From Pseudomonas koreensis (lineage in GTDB: Bacteria > Pseudomonadota > Gammaproteobacteria > Pseudomonadales > Pseudomonadaceae), in assembly GCF_024169245.1 (NCBI RefSeq), contig NZ_JALJWP010000001.1:2729501-2793500 (forward strand): a stretch of DNA of 64,000 nt, written 5' to 3'. The notes below the pieces were generated by a model. That model did no database searches. It was not told the DNA's origin and worked only from the letters and a program-made list of their open reading frames with translations. Positions within the stretch are counted from its first letter, which is position 1. Every line of letters starts with the position of its first letter. Shown here one piece after another: positions 43,941 to 52,958 of this stretch. The position numbers and the translations under genes are program-made.

Positions 43941-44633
43941 TCAGAACAAATGAATCTCTTCGGTGCGCAAAGCGCGGTACTCGCCCGGTTTTAGCGCGTG
44001 ATCGAGGGGCAGTTCGCCCATGGATTCGCGGTGCAGGCGCAGGACTTTGTTGTTGAAGTAGCCAAACATGCGCTTGACCTGATGGTAGCGGCCTTCGACG
44101 ATGCTCAGCCTTGCCGCGCGTGGACCGAGCAGCTCCAGCTGCGCCGGTTGCGTGGTCAGATCTTCGAAAGCGAAGTAGATGCCCTCGGCAAATTTCCGCG
44201 CGTAGCCGGCGTCGATGTCCTGTTCGGTTTCGACGTAATAGACCTTCGGCAGTTTGGTTTGCGGCTGCGTCAGGCGCCGCGACCAGGCGCCGTCGTTGGT
44301 GATCAGCATCAGCCCGGTGGTGTTGAAATCAAGGCGACCGGCGATGTGCAGTTCTTCCTTGTCCGGTTCATCGAGCAGGTCGAGCACGGTCGCATGTTGC
44401 GGATCGCGGGTGGCGCTGACGCAGCCTGGCGGTTTGTGCAGCATGAAATAGCGCGCCGGTTTACCGCTTTGCAGCACCTCATCGTCAACTTCGACCCTGC
44501 TGAACTCCAGCACCTCACTGTGCGGGTCGCTGACGATTTTTCCGTCAATGCGCACGCGCTTTTCCACCAGCAACAGGCGAACCTGCTGACGGTTGTAGCG
44601 GGGCAGATTGCTGAGGAACCGGTCGACGCGCAT
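43941..44633 (-). CDS. rsuA: 16S rRNA pseudouridine(516) synthase
   Basis: A 230-residue protein of normal length. An N-terminal S4-like RNA-binding domain ('RVDRFLSNLPRYNRQQVRLL') is followed by the catalytic domain with 'ELHIAGRLDFNTTGLMLITN', whose Asp is the catalytic residue, and 'LSIVEGRYHQVKRMFGYFNN'. It isomerises U516 of 16S rRNA during ribosome assembly. It stands 33 bases after a small Cys-rich gene on the same strand. Confidence 0.94.
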   Translation of the reverse strand: MRVDRFLSNLPRYNRQQVRLLLVEKRVRIDGKIVSDPHSEVLEFSRVEVDDEVLQSGKPARYFMLHKPPGCVSATRDPQHATVLDLLDEPDKEELHIAGRLDFNTTGLMLITNDGAWSRRLTQPQTKLPKVYYVETEQDIDAGYARKFAEGIYFAFEDLTTQPAQLELLGPRAARLSIVEGRYHQVKRMFGYFNNKVLRLHRESMGELPLDHALKPGEYRALRTEEIHLF

Positions 44634-44666
44634 GGTCAGATTTCAACGGATAAAGGGCCGCGCATC

Positions 44667-44897
44667 TTACGGGATCATCCGCCGGACTGCTTGCAGTTGC
44701 GCGTCGACCTGCGCGCAACGCGGGCACAGACAGGATTGATTGCGCAGCTCGGCCGGCAGCGCCTCGAGCACTGCCGGATCGATGGTTACGCCGAAGCACC
44801 AGCATTCGCGATCGGCGGTGCGCGGGTCGGCGAGGCTGCAGTCGTTGCGGGCGCCGCAGGCCGGGCAATGGTCGGGTTTGACGTCGTTATCAGGCAT
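44667..44897 (-). CDS. Cysteine-rich CWC family protein
   Basis: A 76-residue protein with seven or more Cys in zinc-ribbon-like spacing: 'HCPACGARNDCSLAD', 'ECWCFGVTI' and 'SCLCPRCAQVD'. The CWC name derives from the Cys-Trp-Cys seen here. Function unknown; metal binding is likely. Its start overlaps the 3' end of the diguanylate cyclase gene by eight bases, and rsuA follows it. Confidence 0.85.
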   Translation of the reverse strand: MPDNDVKPDHCPACGARNDCSLADPRTADRECWCFGVTIDPAVLEALPAELRNQSCLCPRCAQVDAQLQAVRRMIP

Positions 44898-46377
44898 AGG
44901 TGGAGTGCGGCATTTCCATGCAGGTGCGGTTGCGCCCGGCTTGCTTGGCGCGGTACATCGCATGATCGGCCCGGGACAGCAGGCTGTGCAAGGTGTCATC
45001 GCGTTGCACGGTGGTGGCGCCGATGCTCACGGTCAGATGCAGGCTGTGGCCGTCGTAGGCATATTCCTGTTGCTCGACGTGCTGACGGATTTTTTCGGCG
45101 ATTTTCTGCGCAGTCTCGCCGTCGGTGTCTTTCAACAGAACGATGAATTCTTCACCACCCCAGCGACAGACGATATCGGCGTGGCGCAGGCAACTTTGCA
45201 GGTCGCGGGCGAAGCCGATCAACACCTGATCGCCGGCCATGTGCCCGTAGGTGTCGTTCAACGCCTTGAAGTGGTCGAGGTCGAGCAACAGCGCGGTCAG
45301 CGGCCTGGTTTCGCGTTGAGCCTCGTGCAGTGCTTGCGCGGCAAGAATGTCGAAGCCGCGTCGATTCGGCAGTTCGGTGAGACTGTCGAGGGTGGCATGC
45401 GCCTGGATCTTCGCCTGGAATCGCTTGATCACCCGATTGAGCAGCGCCAGCACTACCAGCGTCACCAGCAGGCAGATCAGCAGGTTGAGATACAGCGACT
45501 GGCGGATCTCGCTCAGCGCGCCGTCCTCACGTTTATCGACGAACAGGTACCAGTTCAACTCGGGGATAAACCGCACGTTGAGAAAATGTCCCTGGCCGTG
45601 GGTGGAATATTCGTAGCTGCCGCTGTGTGGCTTGGGCAACTGGCTCACCAGACTTTTCATGCTTTCCAGTTCGCCGAGGCTCTGGCCGATGTGCGCGCCT
45701 TCCGGGCCGCCCTCGGCACCGGTCAACACGAGGCGGCCGAAAGTGTCGACGAAGTACACGCTGCGTTGATAGCGCTGTTGATACTTGTCGATCAGCTTGA
45801 TCACCGCGTCCACGGTCAGGCCTACGCCCGCCGCACCGATGAAGCGGTTGTGGTAGTCGTAGACCTTGTAGTTGATGAAGAACGTCAGGTTGTCCTTGTT
45901 GGCCAGATCCGGGTCGACGTTGATCTCGTACGGGTCCTGCATGTCGCGCACGCGGAAATACCAGGCATCGCGCGGCACTTCGATTCTGACCTGCTTGAGC
46001 ACGCCTTTGGCGTGGTAGTAGGTGAGCGTGGCATTGGAAACGAAGAACGCGGTGTAGGCGCCGTAATGGGTCATGACTTCGTCGAGGTAACGGGTCATCT
46101 GCTCGGGGTTCTGTTCACCGTTGACCACCCAGTCGCGCATGAACGTGTCGCGGGACATCATCGAAGAAATCAGGATCGGCCGGACCAGGTCTTTCTGGAT
46201 TTCCGAATAGACCGTGTCGGAGGTCAGCGGCAGTTCGGTGTTGACGATATTGTCGCGGATCGACGCGCGGGAGGCGAAATAGCTCAACAGCGATGTGGCC
46301 AGGAACCCGGCGCCGAGCAGGGCGACGAGGGTGAGCACCAGGGAACGTTGCGAGTACAAGGGAGAGCGAAGCGGCAT
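44890..46377 (-). CDS. Membrane diguanylate cyclase with dCache-type sensor
   Basis: A 495-residue protein. Membrane helix at about residues 13-35, a large periplasmic sensor with dCache features ('FINYKVYDYHNRFIGAAGVG', 'YFVDTFGRLVLTGAEGG'), a second helix near 300 ('LLICLLVTLVVLALLNRVIK'), then a GGDEF domain 'DIVCRWGGEEFIVLLKDTDG'. The inhibitory RxxD site is present five residues before GGEEF (RHAD). It makes cyclic di-GMP in response to an unknown periplasmic signal, favouring attachment. All catalytic residues are kept. Confidence 0.9.
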   Translation of the reverse strand: MPLRSPLYSQRSLVLTLVALLGAGFLATSLLSYFASRASIRDNIVNTELPLTSDTVYSEIQKDLVRPILISSMMSRDTFMRDWVVNGEQNPEQMTRYLDEVMTHYGAYTAFFVSNATLTYYHAKGVLKQVRIEVPRDAWYFRVRDMQDPYEINVDPDLANKDNLTFFINYKVYDYHNRFIGAAGVGLTVDAVIKLIDKYQQRYQRSVYFVDTFGRLVLTGAEGGPEGAHIGQSLGELESMKSLVSQLPKPHSGSYEYSTHGQGHFLNVRFIPELNWYLFVDKREDGALSEIRQSLYLNLLICLLVTLVVLALLNRVIKRFQAKIQAHATLDSLTELPNRRGFDILAAQALHEAQRETRPLTALLLDLDHFKALNDTYGHMAGDQVLIGFARDLQSCLRHADIVCRWGGEEFIVLLKDTDGETAQKIAEKIRQHVEQQEYAYDGHSLHLTVSIGATTVQRDDTLHSLLSRADHAMYRAKQAGRNRTCMEMPHSTYA

Positions 46378-46492
46378 GGCAGATCCGTTGGCAGTGGCCC
46401 GATGGGATGCATTCTAGTGGCACTGCGCGCAAATAACTGCTCCCTGTGCGGCGTCGGGGCGTTCCTGTATGCACTGACACGATGCAAGTCCT

Positions 46493-46579
46493 GTAGGAGT
46501 GAGCCTGCTCGCGATGGCGGTGTAGCAGTCACCGAAACTGTGACTGATACACCGCCATCGCGAGCAGGCTCACTCCTAC
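46493..46579. repeat. REPIN (GTAGGAGTGAGCCTGCTC type)
   Basis: Inverted pair directly after the stop of the allophanate hydrolase gene, at the end of the guanidine operon. The inner arms (GGCGGTGTAGCAGTCAC / GTGACTGATACACCGCC) extend the pairing. Confidence 0.9.
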
Positions 46580-46590
46580 AAAGGCAAGGG

Positions 46591-48363
46591 TCAGGCCAAC
46601 GTTTGAAGATACGCCCGCCATCCCCCCAGGTGGCTGATATCCAAAGCACCCTCCAGCCCATACGCTTCGCAAATAAACCCGCTTTCCCAGCGCCCATCCG
46701 CCAGTTGCACCTTGCCCAGTCCCAGCGGCGCCGCAATCCCGGTGAGAAACGAGCCCAGCTCAGTGCTCGGCAACTCCCAAACCTCCACGGCAATCGCCAC
46801 GCCGCCGTCCTTGACTCGTACCATCCCCGGACGCAGCGGTGGGCCGCCGGCCAGGGCGTGCAGTCGATAGTCCGGCGAGCTGAACGTGGTTTCCAGCAAG
46901 CGCCCGCCACGCTCAGTCAGTTGCCAGTTCAATGCCAGTCCTTGCAGATGCGCACCACACACCACCAATCGTGCGCGGTCGTTGCGCGCGGCGTTCGCCG
47001 GAGTTGGCAGGGCGCTGTCCTGCTGGCGTTGCAACGCATCCGCCACGCTCAACAGATACTGATCGGTAAACACCCGCCCGAACAACGTCACACCCCAGGG
47101 TAAACCGTTGCTCATGAATGCAGTCGGCACGGCGACGGCGGCGTAGTCGAGCAGGTTCATGAAGTTGGTGTAATAGCCGAGTTCGGAATTGCGCAGCACC
47201 GGCTCGGCCTCAAGCTCGGCCAGCGTCACTGGACGGCCGATGGTCGGCGTCAGCACGCAGTCAAGATTTTCCAAAGCCTGGTCGCAGAAGGCTTTGAGCG
47301 CCTGCAATCGATATTGCGCACGAAAGGTTTGCACGCCGGTCGCCGCCGGTGCCTTGGCCAGCACCGCACGGATCACCGGCAGCACTGCTTCGGGATTCTG
47401 CTCCATCAGCTCACCGGCGACGCTGTAACGCTCGGCGACCCACGGCCCGTCGTAGAGCAGACGCGCTGCTTCAAGAAACGGCGACAGGTCGAACTCGACC
47501 GCTTCGCCACCCAAGGCCTTGAGTCGTTCGATGGCCGCTTCAAACAATTTCGGCCCCTGGTTGCAGCCGAAAAACTCCAGGTCTTGCGGCCGTGGCACGC
47601 CGAAGCGGAACGGCCGTGGCGCACCGAACGCCGAGCCGTCATTCCACGCTGGATTGCATCGGCTGTATTCATCACGCGGATCGTGTTTCGCCGTCAATGC
47701 CAGCAACTGACTGGCCTCGCGGGCGGTGGCGGTGAAAGTGGTCACGCAGTCCAGCGTACGGCAGGCGGGCAGCACGCCGGCGGTGGAAATCAGGCCTTTG
47801 CTCGCCTTCAAACCGACCAGATTATTCAACGCCGCCGGGACCCGGCCGGAGCCTGCGGTGTCGGTGCCCAAGGCAAAACTGGCCACGCCCAGCGCCACTG
47901 CCAGTGACGAACCGGCGCTGGAACCGCCGGACGGATATTCCGCCAAAACGCTGTTCGGGCACGCACCATAAGGCGAGCGGCTGCCATTGAGGCCGGTGGC
48001 GAATTGATCAAGATTGGTCTTGCCCAGCGGAATCGCCCCCAGCGCCAACAGTTGCTCGACGATAGTCGCCGACTGCTGCGGCACATAAGCAAACGCCGGG
48101 CACGCGGCGGTAGTGGGAATGCCGGCCAGATCGATGTTGTCCTTGATCGCGAACGGTACGCCATACAGCGGCAAACTCTCGAGGTCGCGACCGTCGAGAG
48201 CGGCCAGATACGGCTCCAGGTCATCGATGCTGAGCAAGTGAATGAACAGGTGATAGTCGGGGTTCAGCGCAGCGGCTTTTTCCCGAAGTTGCAGTAGCAG
48301 TTGGCGCGGTGTGGTGACGCCGTTGCGATAGGCCTGGCGCAGTGCATCGAGTTGCAGATTCAT
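46591..48363 (-). CDS. atzF: Allophanate hydrolase
   Basis: A 590-residue two-domain protein. The amidase-signature domain has Lys in 'YGVPFAIKDNIDLAGIP', the Ser pair in 'PSGGSSAGSSLAVALGVA' and 'FALGTDTAGSGRVPAALNN', giving the Ser-cisSer-Lys triad. The C-terminal 120 residues are the allophanate-hydrolase-specific domain ('RGGRLLETTFSSPDYRLHAL'). It hydrolyses allophanate to two ammonia and two CO2. It is the last gene of the operon, 26 bases after the carboxylase, and completes nitrogen release from guanidine or urea. Confidence 0.94.
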   Translation of the reverse strand: MNLQLDALRQAYRNGVTTPRQLLLQLREKAAALNPDYHLFIHLLSIDDLEPYLAALDGRDLESLPLYGVPFAIKDNIDLAGIPTTAACPAFAYVPQQSATIVEQLLALGAIPLGKTNLDQFATGLNGSRSPYGACPNSVLAEYPSGGSSAGSSLAVALGVASFALGTDTAGSGRVPAALNNLVGLKASKGLISTAGVLPACRTLDCVTTFTATAREASQLLALTAKHDPRDEYSRCNPAWNDGSAFGAPRPFRFGVPRPQDLEFFGCNQGPKLFEAAIERLKALGGEAVEFDLSPFLEAARLLYDGPWVAERYSVAGELMEQNPEAVLPVIRAVLAKAPAATGVQTFRAQYRLQALKAFCDQALENLDCVLTPTIGRPVTLAELEAEPVLRNSELGYYTNFMNLLDYAAVAVPTAFMSNGLPWGVTLFGRVFTDQYLLSVADALQRQQDSALPTPANAARNDRARLVVCGAHLQGLALNWQLTERGGRLLETTFSSPDYRLHALAGGPPLRPGMVRVKDGGVAIAVEVWELPSTELGSFLTGIAAPLGLGKVQLADGRWESGFICEAYGLEGALDISHLGGWRAYLQTLA

Positions 48364-48389
48364 CGGTTGATCCTTATCAAAAAATGGCT

Positions 48390-51300
48390 TCAGTCGAGTT
48401 CCAGCACCACGACCCGTTGTCCGGCGCGCACCGCTGAACCGGGCTGCACGCGGATCTCTCGCACCACGCCGGCCAGCGGCGCGAGCACCGGGATTTCCAT
48501 CTTCATCGACTCGAGAATCACCAGCACATCGCCCGCCGCGACACGCTGGCCAGCCTCCACTTGTACTTGCCAGAGATTGCCGGCGATGTGGCTGTCGACG
48601 CTTTGCTGACCGTTCTCGAGCGGGGCGTCTTCGCCAGCCTCCGGCCCGGCTTCTTCGCTGTCGAAATGCGCCTGGCCGCTGGCAATCCAGCGCTCGCGTT
48701 CAGCCTTGAACGCACCCTGTTGCTGCGCACGGAAAGCGCTGATGCCCTCGGCTTCCTGACGGAGAAATGCCTGATAGTCGGCGAGGTTGAGCTGGCTGTG
48801 TTCGATATTCAGATCGAAGCGCCCCAGCGGGAAGTCGCGGCGAATGCGCAGCAGTTCTTCGGCGCTGACCGGGTAGAAACGGATCTGATCGAAGAAGCGC
48901 AGCAACCACGGTTTGCCGTCGAACGCGGCGACTTCGCGATAGCGATTCCACATCTGCAAGGTGCGCCCGACAAACTGGTAACCGCCAGGGCCTTCCATGC
49001 CGTACACGCACATGTAGGCGCCGCCGATGCCTACCGAGTTCTCGGCGGTCCAGGTGCGTGCCGGGTTGTACTTGGTGGTCACCAGACGATGACGCGGGTC
49101 GAGCGGCGTGGCCACCGGTGCGCCGAGATAGACATCGCCGAGGCCCATCACCAGATAGCTGGCATCGAACACCGTGCGCTGCACCTCATCGAGATTCGGC
49201 AGGTCGTTGATGCGCCGGATGAACTCCAGATTGCTCGGGCACCACGGCGCGTCCTTGCGCACGGTGGTCATGTATTTGTCGATGGCCAACTGGCAGGCCG
49301 GGTCGTCCCACGACAGCGGCAAGTGCACGATGCGCGACGGCACTTGCAAGTCCTTGGCGGCGCACACCGCGTCCCATTCGCCAGCGATGATGCCGAGCAG
49401 ATCGGCCAGCGGCAGTTGCTCCGGTTGGTAGTGCACTTGCAGCGAGCGTATGCCTGGGGTGAGGTCGATCACACCCTGCAGGGCTTGGCTTTCCAGCGCC
49501 TGCATCAGCGCGTGGGCGCGAAAGCGCAGGACCAGATCGAGCTCGGGCTCGCCGATTTCCAGCAGCAGATGAGTGTCGCCAGAAACCCGCCCGACAAGCC
49601 GCCGATCCCCCTGACCCAACTCAAGAACCACAGGCGACACAATCCCTTGTAGGAGTGAGCCTGCTCGCGATGAGGCCAGATCAGACACCGCATCAACTTC
49701 ATCGCGAGCAGGCTCACTCCTACATTGATCCCATTTCAGGGCGAGATCGCGGGCGGTGCCGAGGTCGACGGGGATGAACTGGATTTTATCGCCGGCCTTG
49801 AGCTGCCCCAGCTGCCACAGATCCGCCTCGATCACCGTCACCGGGCAGACAAAACCGCCCAGGCTCGGGCCATCCGGGCCGAGAATCACCGGCATGTCGC
49901 CAGTGAAATCCACCGCGCCAATCGCGTACGGATTGTCATGAATGTTCGACGGATGCAGGCCCGCTTCACCGCCATCCTCACGCACCCACTCAGGCTTTGG
50001 CCCGATCAGACGCACGCCGGTGCGGCTGGAGTTGAAATGCACTTCCCACCGGGTTGCGAAGAACGTGGCGATGTAGTTTTCACTGAAGTATTCCGGCGCA
50101 CCGTGCGGCCCGTAGATCACCCGGATCTGGCGCACGCTCGGCAGCGCAGTGATGTGCTGTTCGGCCAGTTGCCGGCCGGCGCTGCGGTCGGTCAATGCCG
50201 GCACATGCAAGACGTCACCGGCCCTCAACGCGCGCCCGCCATGCCCACCGAACTGGCCGAGGGTGAAGGTGCTTTTGCTGCCCAGATAATCCGGCACCTG
50301 CACGCCGCCGCGCAGGCACAGATAACTGCGCGCACCGACGCCACTGATGCTGCCCAGCTGCAATGTGGCGCCGGCCGGGATCAGCAGTGCGGTGTTCATC
50401 GGCACCTGTTCAGCGTCAAGGGTCAAGGCAATCGGCGCGCCGGTCACTGCGACGACGGCATCGCAATTGAAGCGCAGGATCGGCCCGCTCATGGTGATTT
50501 CCAGTGCGGCTGCGCCTTGTTCATTGCCGAGCAGGCGATTGCCCAGACGCAGCGCTCGGCTGTCCATCGGACCCGAGGGTGGCACGCCGACGGCCCAGTA
50601 ACCGAGGCGTCCGGGATAGTCTTGTACGCTGGTTTGCGTGCCGGCGCTGAGGACTTTGAAGGTATTGGCGCGATACAGCAGATTTTCCAGACAACGGGTC
50701 CAAGGCTGGCCGCTGGCGAACGGCGCATCGAGCAAAATCTGTCGCAGGTAATCGCGGTTGGTTTCGACGCCATACAGCAGGCTGTCGCCCAGTGCCTTAT
50801 GCAGTTCGGCGCAAGCCTGTTCGCGACTCGGCGCCCAGGTGATGAGCTTGGCGATCATCGGATCGAAGTAGGGCGGGATCTCGACGCCGGCCTCGACCCA
50901 GGTGTCGATGCGCAATTCAACGCCATTGGCCGGCGGGAATTGCACAACGGTCAGCAGGCCCGGGCTCGGCTGGAAATCGCGCCCCGGATCTTCCGCGTAC
51001 AAACGTGCCTGAATCGCATGGCCCTGCGGTTCGAGGCCCTGATACAACTCGTTCAGCGGCGGCAGATCACCGGCGGCCAGTTCGATCATCCAGCGCACCA
51101 GATCCACGTCCCACACCTGTTCGGTGACGCCGTGTTCGACCTGCAAGCGCGTGTTCACTTCAAGAAAATAGAAGCGTTGGGCCTCGCTGTCGAAGACGAA
51201 TTCGACAGTACCGGCGCTGCGGTAATTCACCGCTTGCGCCAGTTTGATCGCCGCAGCGTACAGCTCATCGGCCATGCCTTCGGGCAGGTTCGGCGCCGGG

Positions 51301-52022
51301 GTTTCTTCGAGGACTTTCTGATTGCGCCGCTGCACCGAACAGTCGCGCACACCGAGGGCGATGACCTCACCGCGACCGTCGCCGAACACTTGCACTTCCA
51401 AATGCCGCGCGCGTTCGATGTACTTTTCGATGAACACGCCGGCGTCGCTGAAATTGTTCTGCCCAAGGCGCTTGACCGCTTCGAACGACTCGCTCAATTC
51501 GCTGGCGCTGCGGCACACGCGCATGCCGATGCCACCGCCGCCAGCGGTGCTTTTCAGCATCACCGGGTAGCCGACCTGGTCGGCAGCAGCCAATGCGGCG
51601 TCGAGGCTGTCGAGCAGGTCGGTACCTTCCAGCATCGGTACGCCGTGCTGTCTGGCCAGCGCGCGTGCGGTGTGCTTGAGTCCGAATACGCGCAATTGCT
51701 CCGGCGTCGGGCCGATAAAGGCAATGCCCCGCGCTTCGCAGGCTTCGGCGAACGCCGCGTTTTCGGAGAGAAATCCGTAGCCAGGGTGAATCGCAGTGGC
51801 GCCGCTCTGTTGAGCGATGGCGAGAATCTTGTCGACCGCCAGATAGGTCGCCGAGGCCGCGCCTTCGCCGAGGCTGTACGCTTCAGCGGCCTGGGAAATA
51901 TGCAGGCTGGCGGCGTCAGCCTCTGAGTACACCGCGACGCCTTTGGCCTTCAACACGTTGATCGTGCGCAGGATGCGACAGGCGATCGCGCCTCGGTTGG
52001 CGATAAGGATTTTTTCGAACAT
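48390..52022 (-). CDS. uca: Biotin-dependent guanidine/urea carboxylase
   Basis: A 1210-residue enzyme. Biotin carboxylase comes first ('MFEKILIANRGAIACRILRT', ATP-grasp 'VMLKSTAGGGGIGMRVCRSA'), then the carboxyltransferase halves AHS2 ('QTSVQDYPGRLGYWAVGVPP') and AHS1 ('GRVSGDTHLLLEIGEPELD'), and a biotinyl domain with Lys about 1174 in 'LVILESMKMEIPVLAP'. It was long called urea carboxylase. In operons with DUF1989 proteins and guanidine riboswitches it carboxylates guanidine, and both signals are present here. A guanidine-II riboswitch precedes its start codon. A 75-base REPIN is inserted in frame at 49649-49723, adding about 25 residues between AHS2 and AHS1. The start at 52022 fits AGGGG. 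Confidence 0.93.
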   Translation of the reverse strand: MFEKILIANRGAIACRILRTINVLKAKGVAVYSEADAASLHISQAAEAYSLGEGAASATYLAVDKILAIAQQSGATAIHPGYGFLSENAAFAEACEARGIAFIGPTPEQLRVFGLKHTARALARQHGVPMLEGTDLLDSLDAALAAADQVGYPVMLKSTAGGGGIGMRVCRSASELSESFEAVKRLGQNNFSDAGVFIEKYIERARHLEVQVFGDGRGEVIALGVRDCSVQRRNQKVLEETPAPNLPEGMADELYAAAIKLAQAVNYRSAGTVEFVFDSEAQRFYFLEVNTRLQVEHGVTEQVWDVDLVRWMIELAAGDLPPLNELYQGLEPQGHAIQARLYAEDPGRDFQPSPGLLTVVQFPPANGVELRIDTWVEAGVEIPPYFDPMIAKLITWAPSREQACAELHKALGDSLLYGVETNRDYLRQILLDAPFASGQPWTRCLENLLYRANTFKVLSAGTQTSVQDYPGRLGYWAVGVPPSGPMDSRALRLGNRLLGNEQGAAALEITMSGPILRFNCDAVVAVTGAPIALTLDAEQVPMNTALLIPAGATLQLGSISGVGARSYLCLRGGVQVPDYLGSKSTFTLGQFGGHGGRALRAGDVLHVPALTDRSAGRQLAEQHITALPSVRQIRVIYGPHGAPEYFSENYIATFFATRWEVHFNSSRTGVRLIGPKPEWVREDGGEAGLHPSNIHDNPYAIGAVDFTGDMPVILGPDGPSLGGFVCPVTVIEADLWQLGQLKAGDKIQFIPVDLGTARDLALKWDQCRSEPARDEVDAVSDLASSRAGSLLQGIVSPVVLELGQGDRRLVGRVSGDTHLLLEIGEPELDLVLRFRAHALMQALESQALQGVIDLTPGIRSLQVHYQPEQLPLADLLGIIAGEWDAVCAAKDLQVPSRIVHLPLSWDDPACQLAIDKYMTTVRKDAPWCPSNLEFIRRINDLPNLDEVQRTVFDASYLVMGLGDVYLGAPVATPLDPRHRLVTTKYNPARTWTAENSVGIGGAYMCVYGMEGPGGYQFVGRTLQMWNRYREVAAFDGKPWLLRFFDQIRFYPVSAEELLRIRRDFPLGRFDLNIEHSQLNLADYQAFLRQEAEGISAFRAQQQGAFKAERERWIASGQAHFDSEEAGPEAGEDAPLENGQQSVDSHIAGNLWQVQVEAGQRVAAGDVLVILESMKMEIPVLAPLAGVVREIRVQPGSAVRAGQRVVVLELD
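49649..49723. repeat. REPIN inside the carboxylase gene
   Basis: An exact inverted pair GTAGGAGTGAGCCTGCTCGC ... complement, 75 bases long, wholly inside the coding frame. Because 75 is divisible by three and the frame has no stop, the gene stays open. The encoded insert reads 'CRSEPARDEVDAVSDLASSR' and 'AGSLLQ'. All other REPINs in this window are intergenic. Confidence 0.95.
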
Positions 52023-52029
52023 GGCATAA

Positions 52030-52091
52030 CCCCTGAAGGGGGAGCGGGCCGTCCCGCTGTTTTTCGACAGACATCCGGGCCGTCCCGGATG
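52030..52091 (-). ncRNA. Guanidine-II (mini-ykkC) riboswitch
   Basis: On the minus strand two hairpins carry the same GGG-ACGG-CCC tip: CATCCGGGACGGCCCGGATG (52091-52072) and AGCGGGACGGCCCGCT (52058-52043), joined by 13 bases. The mini-ykkC motif is defined by two such hairpins with ACGR loops, which dock when guanidine binds. Directly after comes CCCCCTT, which can pair with the ribosome binding site AGGGG (52034-52030), seven bases before the carboxylase ATG. So guanidine should free translation of the carboxylase. Confidence 0.93.
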
Positions 52092-52130
52092 GAAAAAACA
52101 CACTTCACTCCAACCCACCACAAACCCCCT

Positions 52131-52217
52131 GTGGGAGCGAGCCTGCTCGCGAAGGCGTTGGATCAGCCACATCAATGCTGAATGACACTGCGCATTCGCG
52201 AGCAGGCTCGCTCCCAC
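52131..52217. repeat. REPIN (GTGGGAGCGAGCCTGCTC type)
   Basis: Inverted pair between the DUF1989 gene and the guanidine-II riboswitch. It may lower or separate expression of the two operon halves. Confidence 0.9.
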
Positions 52218-52305
52218 AGAGTTCAGGGTTGTCTGGTGGATTTCAGGCACTGCCCGGAACGCGCCTGGCACAGCGCAAAAAGCCAACGGCGTAAACGGCT
52301 CAGGG

Positions 52306-52947
52306 TCAGTTCCATATCAGCAACTCCGCCGGGGTCGGGTTGTAGGCATTGCACGGGTTGTTAAGCTGCGGGCAGTTGGAAATCAGCACGATCACGTCCA
52401 TCTCCGCGCGCAAGTCGACGTACTTGCCCGGCGCGGAAATGCCGTCCTCGAAGGTCAGCCCGCCATCCGCCGTCACCGGCACGTTCATGAAGAAGTTGAT
52501 GTTTGGGCCGATGTCGCTCTTGCTCAAACGTCCGTCGTGGGCGCAGGCGCGCAGGTAGTTGTCGCGGCAGCTGTGCATGTAGCGTTTTTCCAGGGCGTAG
52601 CGCACGGTGTTGCTTTCCTGCGCGCAGGCGCCGCCGAGGGTGTCGTGGCGTCCGCAGGTGTCGGCGACGATGGTCAGCATCGGCTGGCCGAGGTTGGAAT
52701 ACAGCACGCTGCCGGTGCTCAGGTAGACGCTGTTCTGTCGGCGCAAGGTGCGCTGCACGTCGTAGCGTTCCTTCGGGTTGTCGAGGCTATAGAACAAGGT
52801 ATCGATCGCCTGATTGCCTTCCAGGTCGAGAATGCGCAGGGTCTGCCCGGCCTTGACCTCCATCAGCCAGGGTTCACCGGCGGGAATGGTCGCGCGGTAG
52901 ATCGCGCTGTCGGGTTGCTTATGCGAAGTGGCGATTGCGAGTGACAT
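52306..52947 (-). CDS. DUF1989 protein, probable carboxyguanidine deiminase subunit (urea-carboxylase-associated protein 2 type)
   Basis: A 213-residue cytosolic protein. The DUF1989 core is seen in 'PWLMEVKAGQTLRILDLEGN' and 'QAIDTLFYSLDN', with metal-site Cys/His in 'IVADTCGRHDTLGGACAQES' and 'NYLRACAHDGRL'. 'PNINFFMNVPVTADGGLTFE' is characteristic. Together with the paired gene upstream it should form the CgdAB deiminase, which turns carboxyguanidine into allophanate and ammonia. I do not assign which letter it is. Eleven bases follow the paired gene. It ends before a REPIN and the second riboswitch. Confidence 0.88.
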   Translation of the reverse strand: MSLAIATSHKQPDSAIYRATIPAGEPWLMEVKAGQTLRILDLEGNQAIDTLFYSLDNPKERYDVQRTLRRQNSVYLSTGSVLYSNLGQPMLTIVADTCGRHDTLGGACAQESNTVRYALEKRYMHSCRDNYLRACAHDGRLSKSDIGPNINFFMNVPVTADGGLTFEDGISAPGKYVDLRAEMDVIVLISNCPQLNNPCNAYNPTPAELLIWN

Positions 52948-52958
52948 GGCAGCGATCC

